Assembly (NCBI RefSeq): GCF_024158145.1
Contig: NZ_JAMYXM010000009.1
Location: 1 to 55,531 of the forward strand
Reading direction: 5' to 3'
DNA length: 55,531 bases
From: Notoacmeibacter sp. MSK16QG-6
GTDB lineage: Bacteria > Pseudomonadota > Alphaproteobacteria > Rhizobiales > Rhizobiaceae
Shown: piece after piece, positions 1 to 7,514 of the stretch
Numbering within the stretch: the stretch's first letter is position 1
Layout of the letters: each line of letters begins with the position of its first letter
Made by a program: the position numbers and the translations under genes
Notes under the pieces: model-generated
Databases searched by the model: none
The model's input: the letters and a program-made list of their open reading frames with translations, nothing else
What the model was told of the DNA's origin: nothing

Positions 1-126
1 AATGACCGCGACACGCGTCGTCCATCTCGCCGAACTTCTCGGCTTCCATCCCATCGAATTGTTTTGTGTCATCGCGCCGCATTTCTTTGGAGAAAACGAT
101 GAAGACGCCCAGAAAAAGTTGCAACA
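1..126. repeat. Terminal overlap of a circular replicon (left copy)
   Basis: Bases 1-126 are identical to 55406-55531, the last 126 bases of the window, in the same orientation. The repeat lies inside a coding frame that is continuous when the ends are joined. This is what an assembler leaves at the ends of a circular contig, not a biological repeat. The implied circle is 55,405 bp. Confidence 0.93.
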
Positions 127-226
127 ATGCCTGCGCATATTGGAACTGCCGCCCCAAACGACCGATGCTTTGGCGCACATCTTCGAATTGATGGAGCAGA
201 AAAGTGAAGGGGAGGGTGGCCGCTAA
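2..226 (+). CDS. XRE-family HTH regulator, C-terminal part (gene split by the window ends)
   Basis: This is the 3' end of a gene that starts at 55164. The visible part reads from an internal Met and ends at TAA 224-226. Joined across the junction, the product is 155 residues: an N-terminal Cro/C1-type helix-turn-helix followed by a C-terminal helical tail rich in Glu and Gln. The stop codon lies in the loop of a 10-bp hairpin shared with the convergent ardC gene. It is probably a plasmid-encoded transcriptional repressor. The target is not evident, although the adjacent parA and ardC regions are candidates. Confidence 0.75.
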   Translation: MTATRVVHLAELLGFHPIELFCVIAPHFFGENDEDAQKKLQQCLRILELPPQTTDALAHIFELMEQKSEGEGGR

Positions 227-236
227 GCGGCCACCC
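214..236. terminator. Hairpin between convergent xre and ardC, containing both stop codons
   Basis: GGGTGGCCGC (214-223) pairs perfectly with GCGGCCACCC (227-236) around a TAA loop. The plus-strand stop (224-226) and the minus-strand stop (223-225) both lie at the apex. Its position suggests a bidirectional terminator, but neither side has a clear T-run, so intrinsic termination is inferred. Confidence 0.5.
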
Positions 237-1119
237 GGATGTCTGACGGCTGCAAGCTATGCAGGTAGTCGGCTGCGCTTTGCGCCTTTGCGGCCGCGGT
301 GAAGACGGCCTTCTTTTCTTTCTTGAGCAACGCCAACCAACTGTCGATATAGGCGGCCGTGTTGTCGCGTGGATTATGCGGGATACCGAGATCGGCGCAC
401 AAGAAAGCTGATGTCAATTCGGCGACGGCCTCTTCCAGGGCGTGACCTGCCGAACCGAAACGAACCGTCAGATCGCGATTGGTGCGATCAGGTCGTCCAG
501 ACCAATGGCCCATTTCGTGGAGCAGCACCGAGTACAGGTGCGTCTCGTCGATGAAGCGTGAGCGGTCGGGCATCAAGATGTCATCAGACGACACACGATA
601 GCACGCGCGGGTCCCGCCGTAGGTTATGATGGCGCCGGTCGACGCGACAAAGCGTTCGACGATTTCCAGATGCGGCACGACCTTATCGGGAACCGGCTCG
701 CAGGCCGTGAAATAGGTTTCTGGTAGGTTATCGATCTGCTCGACATTGAAGACCGTGTAGCCGCGAAGATAGGGCACCTCGCGATCCTCATCACCGTCAC
801 TGGCGTCCTGCTCCTTTGGTGTGAACGTCCCGTATTTGACGACAAGAGAACCCTTCTCGCCCTTTCGAACTTGGCCGCCGAGCGCCAAGGCCTGGCGGTA
901 AGTCATCCAGACGTTCTGCTGGTAACCGATCATCTGTGAGGCGATCCAGAGCATCAGGACGTTGATGCCGCGATATTGTTCGCCATTGGCGCGGCGAGGC
1001 ATGATGGCTCCGGCGCGACCGGTACCGACCCATGGTCGGATCCAAGGTTTGGTTCCTGCTTCGAGCTGCTCCACCACCATGTCGGTGATGCGCTGATAGG
1101 TGTCGTTGGTGGCTGTCAT
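223..1119 (-). CDS. ardC: ArdC-type antirestriction protein (ssDNA-binding domain plus zincin-like peptidase)
   Basis: 298 residues. The N-terminal half (about 5-130) has the layout of the ArdC ssDNA-binding domain, starting TYQRITDMVVEQLEAG and including WRPW-like and GINVLMLW motifs. The C-terminal half is a metallopeptidase-like domain with HEMGH at 201-205 and a downstream Glu in ALEEAVAEL. ArdC proteins of conjugative plasmids protect the incoming single strand and inhibit type I restriction. ArdC is commonly carried on such plasmids, which matches the relaxase and T4SS here. A structured GC-rich leader lies upstream (1160-1240) and there is a usable ribosome site (AAGGAGACGG) before the ATG. 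Confidence 0.9.
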   Translation of the reverse strand: MTATNDTYQRITDMVVEQLEAGTKPWIRPWVGTGRAGAIMPRRANGEQYRGINVLMLWIASQMIGYQQNVWMTYRQALALGGQVRKGEKGSLVVKYGTFTPKEQDASDGDEDREVPYLRGYTVFNVEQIDNLPETYFTACEPVPDKVVPHLEIVERFVASTGAIITYGGTRACYRVSSDDILMPDRSRFIDETHLYSVLLHEMGHWSGRPDRTNRDLTVRFGSAGHALEEAVAELTSAFLCADLGIPHNPRDNTAAYIDSWLALLKKEKKAVFTAAAKAQSAADYLHSLQPSDIRVAA

Positions 1120-1159
1120 AACCGTCTCCTTCCGTTGGCTGACGGCAGGAAATGGAGAT

Positions 1160-1240
1160 GGCCTAGGCGAGGCCGTGCACCCCGTAGGGGCCGCAACGAA
1201 GAGGAGGACCGCTTCAGCGGTTGCGCGGGGGAGGGGCTAT
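1160..1240 (-). ncRNA. Structured leader of ardC (plasmid leader motif, copy C)
   Basis: Read on the minus strand, this leader contains two clean hairpins: ACCGCT/AGCGGT with a 2-nt loop (1208-1221) and CCCC/GGGG with a 3-nt loop (1180-1190). They are separated by GGTCCTCC and CTTCGTTGCGG. The same framework occurs at 6084-6150 before another gene, where both stems have different but still complementary bases. That compensatory change supports an RNA structure acting in the 5' UTR. Function unknown; it could be an attenuator or a protein-binding site. Confidence 0.6.
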
Positions 1241-1339
1241 CGCAATGTGCCCGTCAGCCAAGTCAACGGAATGGTGACGGCGGGCCACTCACGACCGCTC
1301 TAAGATCGAACCTCATGGAGGAAAATTCTGCAGGCAGCG

Positions 1340-2386
1340 TCAACGATCCCGATCGTCGTCGGTTTCGGCCTGCTCTTGCTGGTGCCCGCTTTGGCTCCCT
1401 GAAGCCGCTGAGGCGTCGTTTTGCGACTCTCGGGCGCCAACGGCCGCCGGATCGGCAGAGGCGTCTCTGTCGCCTTCCTGAGCCATAGAGAGGCGATTAT
1501 AGTTCGAGTGCGCCGTAAAAGTGATGTCGCGGTCGTCACCCGGCAGGTCTGCCGGAAGATCGGCGCGATCGGCAACGACGATACCGCTATCGGTGACCAA
1601 AGAGACGAAGCTGTCATCACTGCCGAGAACCTGGCCGGTGACGGCCGCCCCCGCCTGGACGGTCCGGACATCGTGCTCCAGCGGGTTTTCGCCCCGTTGC
1701 CGGAGATCCGCGAAGGCCGCCTCGATGGCGGCCCTCCGTCCCGGATCCGTGGCGTCCTCGATCAGGTGAACCATCGCCCGGCTCGACGGATCCGCCGATG
1801 TTTCACGAGAAGCATCAATCATCCGTGGTTTCGGGATGAGCGAGAAGTCGACGTCATGACCATATTCACGGCCAAGAGCGGCGATGAAGGCCTGATTGGT
1901 GCGTCCGTTGCCGTCACGAAAACCGTGAACATAGTTCATCTCTCCCATGACTCGTCCGGCAATTTCGGCAAATTCAACAGGTGTCGACCCACGTAGAACG
2001 TCCGGATCACGGATCGGCCGAAGTGCTTCGTTGAGCCCCATATCGATCCGCGACCCGTGCAGGAAATGATCGCCGGATTTCGACATATTGCCGATCGGAT
2101 CGACCACTTCGCCATCGACGATCACGGTCTCATTGCGCAGATGGCCGGCCCATTCGTAGACGTCCTGGAAAATATAGCCGTGGATCGCCTTCAAATGGGT
2201 TTCATCGAACAGTCCCTTTGGACCCTGGCCCAATTCCATTTCGGACTGTCGTACGAAAGTTGCGGCGTATTCGACTTCGCGCAGGTCCGAGTGAGACCGA
2301 AGGCCGAGCTTGTTCTTCAAAACGTCCTGGTGATCAGCGTCACCGACGTCGTTTGGGTAGGTGTAAGAACCCTTGGCTTTGGCCAT
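1340..2386 (-). CDS. Fic-domain toxin (predicted AMP transferase) with C-terminal OB-like extension
   Basis: 348 residues. A Fic domain covers about 25-200 and carries the full active motif HGFRDGNGR at 154-162 and the upstream flap region around EWAGHLRNE. Residues 230-290 contain AVTGQVLGSDDSFVSL, resembling the small beta domain that follows Fic in Bartonella VbhT/Bep proteins. The acidic, low-complexity tail has no recognisable BID secretion domain. Such enzymes usually transfer AMP from ATP to target proteins and are held inactive by a small antitoxin, here the gene immediately upstream (2461-2661). A toxin-antitoxin or addiction role is most likely; T4SS delivery is only a possibility. 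Confidence 0.85.
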   Translation of the reverse strand: MAKAKGSYTYPNDVGDADHQDVLKNKLGLRSHSDLREVEYAATFVRQSEMELGQGPKGLFDETHLKAIHGYIFQDVYEWAGHLRNETVIVDGEVVDPIGNMSKSGDHFLHGSRIDMGLNEALRPIRDPDVLRGSTPVEFAEIAGRVMGEMNYVHGFRDGNGRTNQAFIAALGREYGHDVDFSLIPKPRMIDASRETSADPSSRAMVHLIEDATDPGRRAAIEAAFADLRQRGENPLEHDVRTVQAGAAVTGQVLGSDDSFVSLVTDSGIVVADRADLPADLPGDDRDITFTAHSNYNRLSMAQEGDRDASADPAAVGARESQNDASAASGSQSGHQQEQAETDDDRDR

Positions 2387-2460
2387 TCAAACAAAACGTG
2401 CCGCCGGGCATACCCGACAGCACGATCCTCGACTGCGTTTTCGGCTGGGATCGCGGCGGA

Positions 2461-2661
2461 TCAGTTTGCTGGCGAGAGCCCGATGGCCCGCAGCTCTTCC
2501 ATGGTGATCTCGCCGGCGATGAAGCGTTCTGTAGCCTCGGCAAAAACCGGGCTGGGCATAAGCCCCTCCCGGTAGTTCGCCGCGTGAGCCCGCTCAGCCG
2601 CACGACGCCGTCGCTCTATTGCTTCCGGTGACCGGTCGGGGCGCTTTTGCTGGACGTTCAT
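2461..2661 (-). CDS. VbhA-like antitoxin of the Fic toxin
   Basis: 66 residues, highly charged and helical, ending in the VbhA-like segment FIAGEITMEELRAIG. VbhA antitoxins block Fic proteins through a helix with the pattern [S/T]xxxE[G/N]. The best match here is ANYREG near residues 29-34, which keeps the key Glu and Gly but has Ala in the first position. The gene lies 74 nt upstream of fic on the same strand and has a strong ribosome site (AAAGGAG). Antitoxin-first order fits a toxin-antitoxin module. Confidence 0.78.
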   Translation of the reverse strand: MNVQQKRPDRSPEAIERRRRAAERAHAANYREGLMPSPVFAEATERFIAGEITMEELRAIGLSPAN

Positions 2662-2702
2662 GGGCCGTCTCCTTTGATTCCGATTATAGTCTGTTGCGTC
2701 TC

Positions 2703-2737
2703 AAAAAGCGAGAAGTGCCGCCCCGAAGGGCGGCACT
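2703..2737 (-). terminator. Intrinsic terminator downstream of the DUF736 gene
   Basis: On the minus strand AGTGCCGCCC (2737-2728) pairs perfectly with GGGCGGCACT (2723-2714) around a TTCG loop, followed by TCTCGC and a five-T run (2707-2703). It lies 44 nt past the DUF736 stop codon and just before the antitoxin/fic pair, so it separates the two transcription units. Confidence 0.85.
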
Positions 2738-2780
2738 CGCCGGCTGGGCGCCCGGTTGATCCGGACGCAGAGGGAGGGTC

Positions 2781-3116
2781 TCAAGGCCGGCGTTCGTCCC
2801 ACTCGATGATGGCCTGCAGGGTGGTGTCGTCCTGCTGCGGATATTTGCCGAGATTGGCATTATAGCCGAGGCGTTTGATCGAGAGGGTGTAGTACGGCTT
2901 GTTCTCCTGGCTCGTCTTCTTCCAGATGCCGCCGACCTCGATGTCATGGCCGCGTGGAGATTTCGCGTAGACCCGATGCGTCGGGGCTCTCTCGTTCGAG
3001 GAGTCGAAGGGGACGACCGTGATGTCGAGGTCCCGCTCGATGGTCGAGATCAGGCCGGAGCCCTTGGCGGTCTCGATGTCGTCGTTCTCGAACTGGATGT
3101 AGTTGGTGATGTTCAT
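2781..3116 (-). CDS. DUF736 family protein
   Basis: 111 residues starting MNITNYIQFENDDIE. It has the typical DUF736 pattern: a short beta-rich protein with GLISTIERDLDITVVP, HRVYAKSPRGHDIEVGGIWKK and a tail containing LGYNANLGKYPQQDD. The family is common on alphaproteobacterial plasmids and conjugative elements; its biochemical role is not known. The start is fixed by a very good ribosome site (AAGGAG) eight bases upstream. Longer in-frame starts would run through the structured leader and are unlikely. Confidence 0.85.
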   Translation of the reverse strand: MNITNYIQFENDDIETAKGSGLISTIERDLDITVVPFDSSNERAPTHRVYAKSPRGHDIEVGGIWKKTSQENKPYYTLSIKRLGYNANLGKYPQQDDTTLQAIIEWDERRP

Positions 3117-3499
3117 TTGAGCTCTCCTTGAAAGCGTTTGCAACGATCGATCTCCAGCACGGCGGGACCAGCGCCGGCGCATCCGCAGGACCGCAGCGCA
3201 GCGGAGGATGGCGAAGGACGGGAAATTTGTCGGGCGAGGAGCGTAGCGGGGAAATTTCTCGGATCTCGCCATTGCGTTGGCGCAGCGCCGTGCGATCGAT
3301 GGCAAGTTGCGGACTGCTTGTGGAGGGCATCATGGACGCTCGCATCACCAAATCGGTTACGTCGACGGAGCCGGCAAAGCGCCTCCACTTGTCCTATTAT
3401 ATTCGGATATCGGGCGAAATCATAGCGGATTGGCCCGTTTCGGTTAAGAAAATAGGCCACACGCATTCAGTAAAGCACCCTCCACCCGAACCAATATGG
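3117..3499 (-). promoter_or_regulatory. Long leader and promoter region of the DUF736 gene, with structured motif copy A
   Basis: No gene is supported here. Bases 3171-3260 form leader motif copy A: read on the minus strand it has CCGCTGCGCTGCGG, then a GGTCC/GGAT hairpin with a 3-nt loop (about 3181-3192), preceded by two AAATTT boxes (3223-3228, 3252-3257) flanking CGCTCCTCGCCC. The layout matches copy B at 7515-7605. A TATAAT box on the minus strand at 3401-3396 is a plausible -10 element, giving a leader near 270 nt. The -35 is not obvious. Confidence 0.45.
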
Positions 3500-3985
3500 C
3501 TATCTCTGTTGCACAGATCGTCGAGCCCGAGAGCGGCGAAAATCACCTGGATGGCCGACGTCGGCCGACCATATGCCAAGCCTCAGAGACTGCGCGCGGG
3601 CCTCCGCTGCTCGATAGGCTGTCACATCGATCGGATGCCGCCCAGGCAGCCACCGTGTCACCACTTCAGCCATCCCAAGAGCGACCATCTCCTGGCCAAT
3701 GTCACGGCCACCGGCGACACATCTCGCGACAAGACGATCATAGCGGTCGCGGTCAAAGCCGACGCATCTGACTTTATTGCCCCGCAACAGGGACCGCATC
3801 GCCGCGGCCGCTTCAACGCCGCACGCCCATGGCTCGCCGTTTTTCAGACCATGTTGCGATCGCTCGCAAGCGTCGATCGCGCCGATCCGTATTCGGACGG
3901 CGCCGATCGTAATCGTATCACCGTCGACGACATGCGCTTGGCCCGTAATTTGAACCGTCCATCCGTAAGCTGGATTGGCCAGCAT
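3500..3985 (-). CDS. SNase-like (thermonuclease family) exported protein, coupled to repC
   Basis: From the first ATG the product is 161 residues with a staphylococcal nuclease-like fold: HVVDGDTITIGAVRIRIGAIDA, DRYDRLVARCVAGGRDIGQEMV and GMAEVVTRW. The frame is open upstream and encodes a signal-peptide-like stretch (ILKHVVFLGAILMLANPAYG) that the ATG at 3985 would cut in half. A CTG at 4024-4022 overlaps the repC stop as CTGA, with GGAG eight bases before it, so the real start may be this CTG (174 residues). Three more SNase-like proteins lie at 30708-32532. Role on the plasmid unknown. Confidence 0.75.
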   Translation of the reverse strand: MLANPAYGWTVQITGQAHVVDGDTITIGAVRIRIGAIDACERSQHGLKNGEPWACGVEAAAAMRSLLRGNKVRCVGFDRDRYDRLVARCVAGGRDIGQEMVALGMAEVVTRWLPGRHPIDVTAYRAAEARAQSLRLGIWSADVGHPGDFRRSRARRSVQQR

Positions 3986-4020
3986 CAGAATGGCGCCGAG
4001 GAAAACAACGTGCTTGAGGA

Positions 4021-5304
4021 TCAGAGCGTCGTCTCCACCAAGTTTCGTTTTCCAACGGCGTAGATCGACCGCGTGAGGAACAATTCGCCGCGCAAGGCGC
4101 GATCTGTCAAAGCCCGCAGAAAACCGCCAGGTGAGTGGACTTCACCGCGACTATGCCGCTCCAGCATCAACGCGATGGCCACCGCGGCGGTTTGCTGCCC
4201 CATCGATTTCATCGCCTCGTCGCGCGCCGGAATGGATACACCGGCGGCCGCGCAGAGCATCGGGATCGATCGGATGAGGGCTTCCCAGCTCCGTGGCGGA
4301 CCTCCGAGGAACTCCGACACGGACGGACACGCCGACACCACCACTTCAAGAGCCGGAAGGCTCGGCGGTTGGCCGTTGGTCTCAACCGCCTGCCCCGCTC
4401 TTCTCTTGTCGGGTTCTTTCTTGCTGGCGAAGCCAGCGAAGAGGGAATAGAGTTGTTCGGCGTTAGCCGAACGCCATCTTTCGTTACGATTCACAGATTG
4501 ATGAGGGGTTGTATTCTGTTTGTGTGTGTCGAAAACGGCATGCACGCATGTCGTATTTTCATCTTCACTCGCAGGCTCGGCACCGTCAGGATCCTTTGAC
4601 GGCACTCCGAATATCCGCTCAAGAAGGCGGCGGAGCAAAGCCGTTGCCCGCTCAAGCTCGTCACTGGTCGCGTGAGACGTCCGGCCCAACAAAGCCACGA
4701 TTGTTCGAAACCGGCTTTCCAGAAGCTGACGAGGACGTTCCTGCAGGTCCTCCAAGCGCTCCAAGGCGACCTCGATAGAGCGGCGAATTCCACGAAAGCG
4801 ACGTAGGGCTGCTTGAAATTTTCGGCGTTCGGCCTTCGCATCATCGACCATCTTTGACAATTCGCCATAACGGGCGATCAGGACGCGCAGGTCGATGCCG
4901 CATCCGGAAACCACTTCGCCGTGCTCGTTTTGGACGGGATAGCGTTTGTAGTTGGCCGAATCCTGCATGGCGATGAAGCCCCCGTCGAACAGCCGGGACA
5001 GAAGGCGGCTGACGCGACCTTCGGAACGATGAATTTCGAAGGCGAGCTGCTTATTCGACTTATAGACGATCGGGCGGCCATTCTTGCCGAACGACTCCTT
5101 GGTGGCGGTATTGATCAGCGTCACCAGGAGGTGGCTCTCGGTCCCGTTGATCAGGCCGGTGCAGGGCAGCGCCTGCGCAAGGATGGCCAGCTCGCCGCGC
5201 GTGATGTCTCCGACCGCCGTTTGTTCGGCGAGCCGGCATAGCTCGACCCGTCGACGTGTGAGTTTACGGCCGATCGGCCGTCGGTTTTCTTCCGCATCTG
5301 ACAT
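4021..5304 (-). CDS. repC: RepC-type plasmid replication initiator
   Basis: 427 residues. The N-terminal part has winged-helix character (SNKQLAFEIHRSEGRVSRLLSRLFDGGFI). The C-terminal part contains the RepC hallmark around SPGGFLRALTDRALRGELFL. RepC initiates replication of alphaproteobacterial repABC plasmids and usually carries its origin within its own coding sequence. Here it stands alone: no repA or repB precedes it, and a separate parA lies at 53423. The start codon follows a hairpin whose 3' arm contains the GGAG ribosome site, suggesting translational control. A candidate antisense terminator lies further upstream. Confidence 0.88.
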   Translation of the reverse strand: MSDAEENRRPIGRKLTRRRVELCRLAEQTAVGDITRGELAILAQALPCTGLINGTESHLLVTLINTATKESFGKNGRPIVYKSNKQLAFEIHRSEGRVSRLLSRLFDGGFIAMQDSANYKRYPVQNEHGEVVSGCGIDLRVLIARYGELSKMVDDAKAERRKFQAALRRFRGIRRSIEVALERLEDLQERPRQLLESRFRTIVALLGRTSHATSDELERATALLRRLLERIFGVPSKDPDGAEPASEDENTTCVHAVFDTHKQNTTPHQSVNRNERWRSANAEQLYSLFAGFASKKEPDKRRAGQAVETNGQPPSLPALEVVVSACPSVSEFLGGPPRSWEALIRSIPMLCAAAGVSIPARDEAMKSMGQQTAAVAIALMLERHSRGEVHSPGGFLRALTDRALRGELFLTRSIYAVGKRNLVETTL

Positions 5305-5309
5305 GCAAT

Positions 5310-5325
5310 GTCTCCATCTGGAGAC
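5310..5325 (-). promoter_or_regulatory. Hairpin sequestering the repC ribosome-binding site
   Basis: On the minus strand GTCTCC and GGAGAC form a perfect 6-bp stem around a 4-nt loop. The 3' arm contains GGAG, seven bases before the repC ATG (5304). Folding would hide the ribosome site. In repABC plasmids a small antisense RNA controls folding of the repC leader; this hairpin and the terminator at 5345-5364 fit that scheme. Confidence 0.55.
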
Positions 5326-5344
5326 CAGGCAAAGCGATCCCGTT

Positions 5345-5364
5345 CACCCGGAGGGTGTTTTTTT
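5345..5364 (+). terminator. Plus-strand terminator upstream of repC, candidate end of an antisense RNA
   Basis: CACCC (5345-5349), loop GGA, GGGTG (5353-5357), then seven T (5358-5364). It acts on plus-strand transcripts, that is antisense to the repC leader. No plus-strand gene ends here, so the likely client is a short countertranscript starting near or within the 5' end of repC. I could not identify its promoter with confidence. Confidence 0.55.
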
Positions 5365-5510
5365 GTTGACGGTGAGACGGGAAAATGCGAGAAGGAAATC
5401 CGCCAAGAAATTCTTTTCGCAAAAGCCCGCTTCGGATTTGGTTCCGGGGCGGCTTTTTCGTTTTGGCTGGTCGGTTAGCTCATTCCTCTGAATAAGGGTG
5501 GTGTAGTGAC

Positions 5511-5545
5511 GGGTCGATCCGAATCGGATTGAGTCGGATCGACCC
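5511..5545. repeat. 12-bp perfect inverted repeat upstream of repC
   Basis: GGGTCGATCCGA (5511-5522) and TCGGATCGACCC (5534-5545) are exact reverse complements with an 11-bp spacer. It lies about 210 bp upstream of the repC start, so it is a candidate operator or partition/incompatibility site. The rest of 5546-5836 shows no gene or clear signal. Confidence 0.6.
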
Positions 5546-5836
5546 GCGCGGACCGTATCGTCAAAGCCCGATTTTTTCAAGAAAGTGTACCGATATGGCT
5601 ATCTAACCGAGCGAATATCTTCTCGGAGCGGGCCATATAAGGCATTGATTTCAAGAAATAAGCGTATATTTCGCTTTGATTGGCATCTCACGACGCATTG
5701 CCAAAATGGCTACCCGGCAAAACGGAAAATTCTCACGTCCCGGGAAACAGGTGAGTCGCGGCTGAAGGAACCTCTCCATAGCATGAGTCGCGGGTGGCGG
5801 GATACTGCGCCCTGCCAAAGCGGGGCGCAGCCGACA

Positions 5837-6019
5837 TCAGCCCGACCGGTCCGAACCACGAAGAGTGACGTCGTAGCTGATCTTGAACGTCACGAAGAAC
5901 GGTACGGTAACTGAAAAGGCGAGCCTAAGTTTGCCATGAGCCAAGCTTGCGACGAGTTTGTCGATAAGTGTCCGGATTGAACGGCCAGTCTTCCTGCAAA
6001 AGGCGAAGAGTGTCTGCAT
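5837..6019 (-). CDS. Small hypothetical protein (60 residues)
   Basis: Starts at an ATG (6019) preceded by AAGGA with seven-base spacing, and begins MQTLFAFCRKTGRSIRTLID. The sequence is basic, with a hydrophobic middle (LAFSVTVPFFVTFKISY). The long structured leader (copy D) ahead of it argues that it is expressed. I do not recognise a family. Confidence 0.5.
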   Translation of the reverse strand: MQTLFAFCRKTGRSIRTLIDKLVASLAHGKLRLAFSVTVPFFVTFKISYDVTLRGSDRSG

Positions 6020-6083
6020 GAGCGTATCCTTCAAAAATTGGTCTGCATGATTGCAGCGGCAAAAGGAGACGCCGGCCACCGCG

Positions 6084-6150
6084 TGCACCGCTCGCGGCCG
6101 CAACGAAGCGGAGCGCAGTGGAGGACCCTGAAAGGGTTGCTCGCATAGGG
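6084..6150 (-). ncRNA. Structured leader of the 60-residue gene (plasmid leader motif, copy D)
   Basis: On the minus strand: ACCCT/AGGGT hairpin with a 3-nt loop (6125-6137), then GGTCCTCC, CTTCGTTGCGG and a CCGC/GCGG hairpin with a 2-nt loop (6088-6097), then GGTGCACG. Apart from the stems, these words match copy C before ardC, while both stems have changed compensatorily. This is the best covariation evidence for a shared RNA structure. Confidence 0.6.
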
Positions 6151-6522
6151 GGTCGGTGGCTCACAACACGCTGCATAAAGATCGGGAAGACCAAATTTTG
6201 GAACGCTGCAGACACGATCCTGCGTCAGCGATGGCCGTTTTCCGAATGAGCAGAAGGGCAGGGGAGTTGGAATGGCTCAGCTCCAAACTTAGGCTTTAGG
6301 CATACATCAGGCACGACAGCCCGACGTGAGTGAGTGACAGCGAATAACCCTCCTTCTGGTGATCTCGGCTTCGTCCTGGTCCTCGGGCACGGCAAAATGC
6401 CCTTTCGAGGATATGGGTGTGACAGTGATCAACCCTTGGGAGTCCAGACCGTAAGTAGTCAACGCGAGGAGCGATTGACCAGAGGACCATGACGGACGAC
6501 TAGGCCCCGCTGAATGTGTAAA
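6151..6522. other. Intergenic region with no supported gene
   Basis: About 370 bp between the small gene's leader and the DUF2493 gene's terminator. Short open frames occur on the minus strand, but none has a ribosome site or recognisable product. I see no repeat or mobile element here. Confidence 0.4.
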
Positions 6523-6544
6523 ATCGGCGCCCTCAGGCGCCGAT
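6523..6544 (-). terminator. Terminator overlapping the stop codon of the DUF2493 gene
   Basis: On the minus strand ATCGGCGCC and GGCGCCGAT form a perfect 9-bp stem; the 4-nt loop contains the TGA stop. The stem is followed by TTTTAC. Coding end and terminator are the same sequence. Confidence 0.7.
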
Positions 6545-7450
6545 CCTCATGACAGCGATGCCAAGATGGCGGGCTTTGTCGACGAGATTGTCGGTGATCC
6601 CAGTGCCTGGCGTGGCGATCAGACCCTGAGGCATCAGCTTCAGCATCTCGTCGTTGCGCTTGAACGGTGCGGCCTTGTTGTGGCGTTTCCAATCGGGCTT
6701 GAAGGCGATCGCCGTGACGCCGCGATTGGCAGCCCATTTGCCGGCGATCAGTTCGGCCCCTTTGGGTGATCCGCCATAGAGCAGCACCATGTCGGGATAT
6801 TTGGCATGGGCCTTGTCGAGTGCGTTCCAGATCGCATCGACGTCCTGATAATCGAGCCCGCCGGAGAAAGCGATTTTCGTTCCGGCAGGGCAGCACACCT
6901 GCTTCTCCGTGTGGTGCTTTGCGGCCAGGTAGTTTCGGCTGTCGATCATCGCAGCGGTTAGATGACCATGGTTGAGCTTTGATCCGGACCGTGGTGCCCA
7001 CGGCTTTCCGATGATCACATGGAAATGCTCGGCCGCGAGATCGCGCATCGCCTCGAAGCAGTTCCGGGTTTCGGTCAAGGTCAGACCCTGATCGACGAGG
7101 CGTTCAAGTTCGACACTGCGAACCTCGCTGCCATCCTGGGCGTCTTGTGCATCACGCTGCTTCGCTTCGTTGTCATCGAGCTGCTTCTCGGCTTGACCAA
7201 TGCGACGGTGAAAGGCGTTGACGAGGCTGAACAGCATTTCCTCGGCGCAATCTTCGAGCCGGTTCTCGCTGAAGATGTCGGCCATCGTCGTCATGAGCGT
7301 CCCGATCTGCATCTCCAGCTCGTCCGGATCCGGCAGCAGCCGGTAGTCTCGCTCGTCACCGTCGGCGCGGACGCCGTAAAGGGCGAGTTCCTGCAGAAGG
7401 TGTGCAGTCGGACTGGAACTGCTCGCGTGGGAATAGGGACGGGTGGTCAT
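6533..7450 (-). CDS. DUF2493 (SLOG-like) domain protein
   Basis: 305 residues. The first 190 are mostly helical with Glu/Gln-rich coiled-coil character. The C-terminal 110 form a DUF2493/SLOG-type Rossmann domain: TKIAFSGGLDYQDVDAIW, VLLYGGSPKGAELIAGKWA and GLIATPGTGITDNLVDKAR. SLOG domains bind nucleotide-derived ligands, and the family is frequent on conjugative plasmids, but the function of this subfamily is not established. It has its own structured leader (copy B) and a terminator at the stop codon, so it is a single-gene transcription unit. Confidence 0.82.
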   Translation of the reverse strand: MTTRPYSHASSSSPTAHLLQELALYGVRADGDERDYRLLPDPDELEMQIGTLMTTMADIFSENRLEDCAEEMLFSLVNAFHRRIGQAEKQLDDNEAKQRDAQDAQDGSEVRSVELERLVDQGLTLTETRNCFEAMRDLAAEHFHVIIGKPWAPRSGSKLNHGHLTAAMIDSRNYLAAKHHTEKQVCCPAGTKIAFSGGLDYQDVDAIWNALDKAHAKYPDMVLLYGGSPKGAELIAGKWAANRGVTAIAFKPDWKRHNKAAPFKRNDEMLKLMPQGLIATPGTGITDNLVDKARHLGIAVMRIGA

Positions 7451-7514
7451 GGCGCTGATCCTCTTGCTGGGCCGCCTTGCGGCCGGGACAACGCGATGAA
7501 AGATTGCAGGCGAT

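Noticed and set aside
3494-5604. ATATGGCTATCT repeated at 3494 and 5593
   Set aside because: A single 12-mer match in 55 kb is expected by chance.
6296-6490. 64-residue minus-strand frame
   Set aside because: No ribosome site or recognisable motif; composition does not differ from non-coding flanks.
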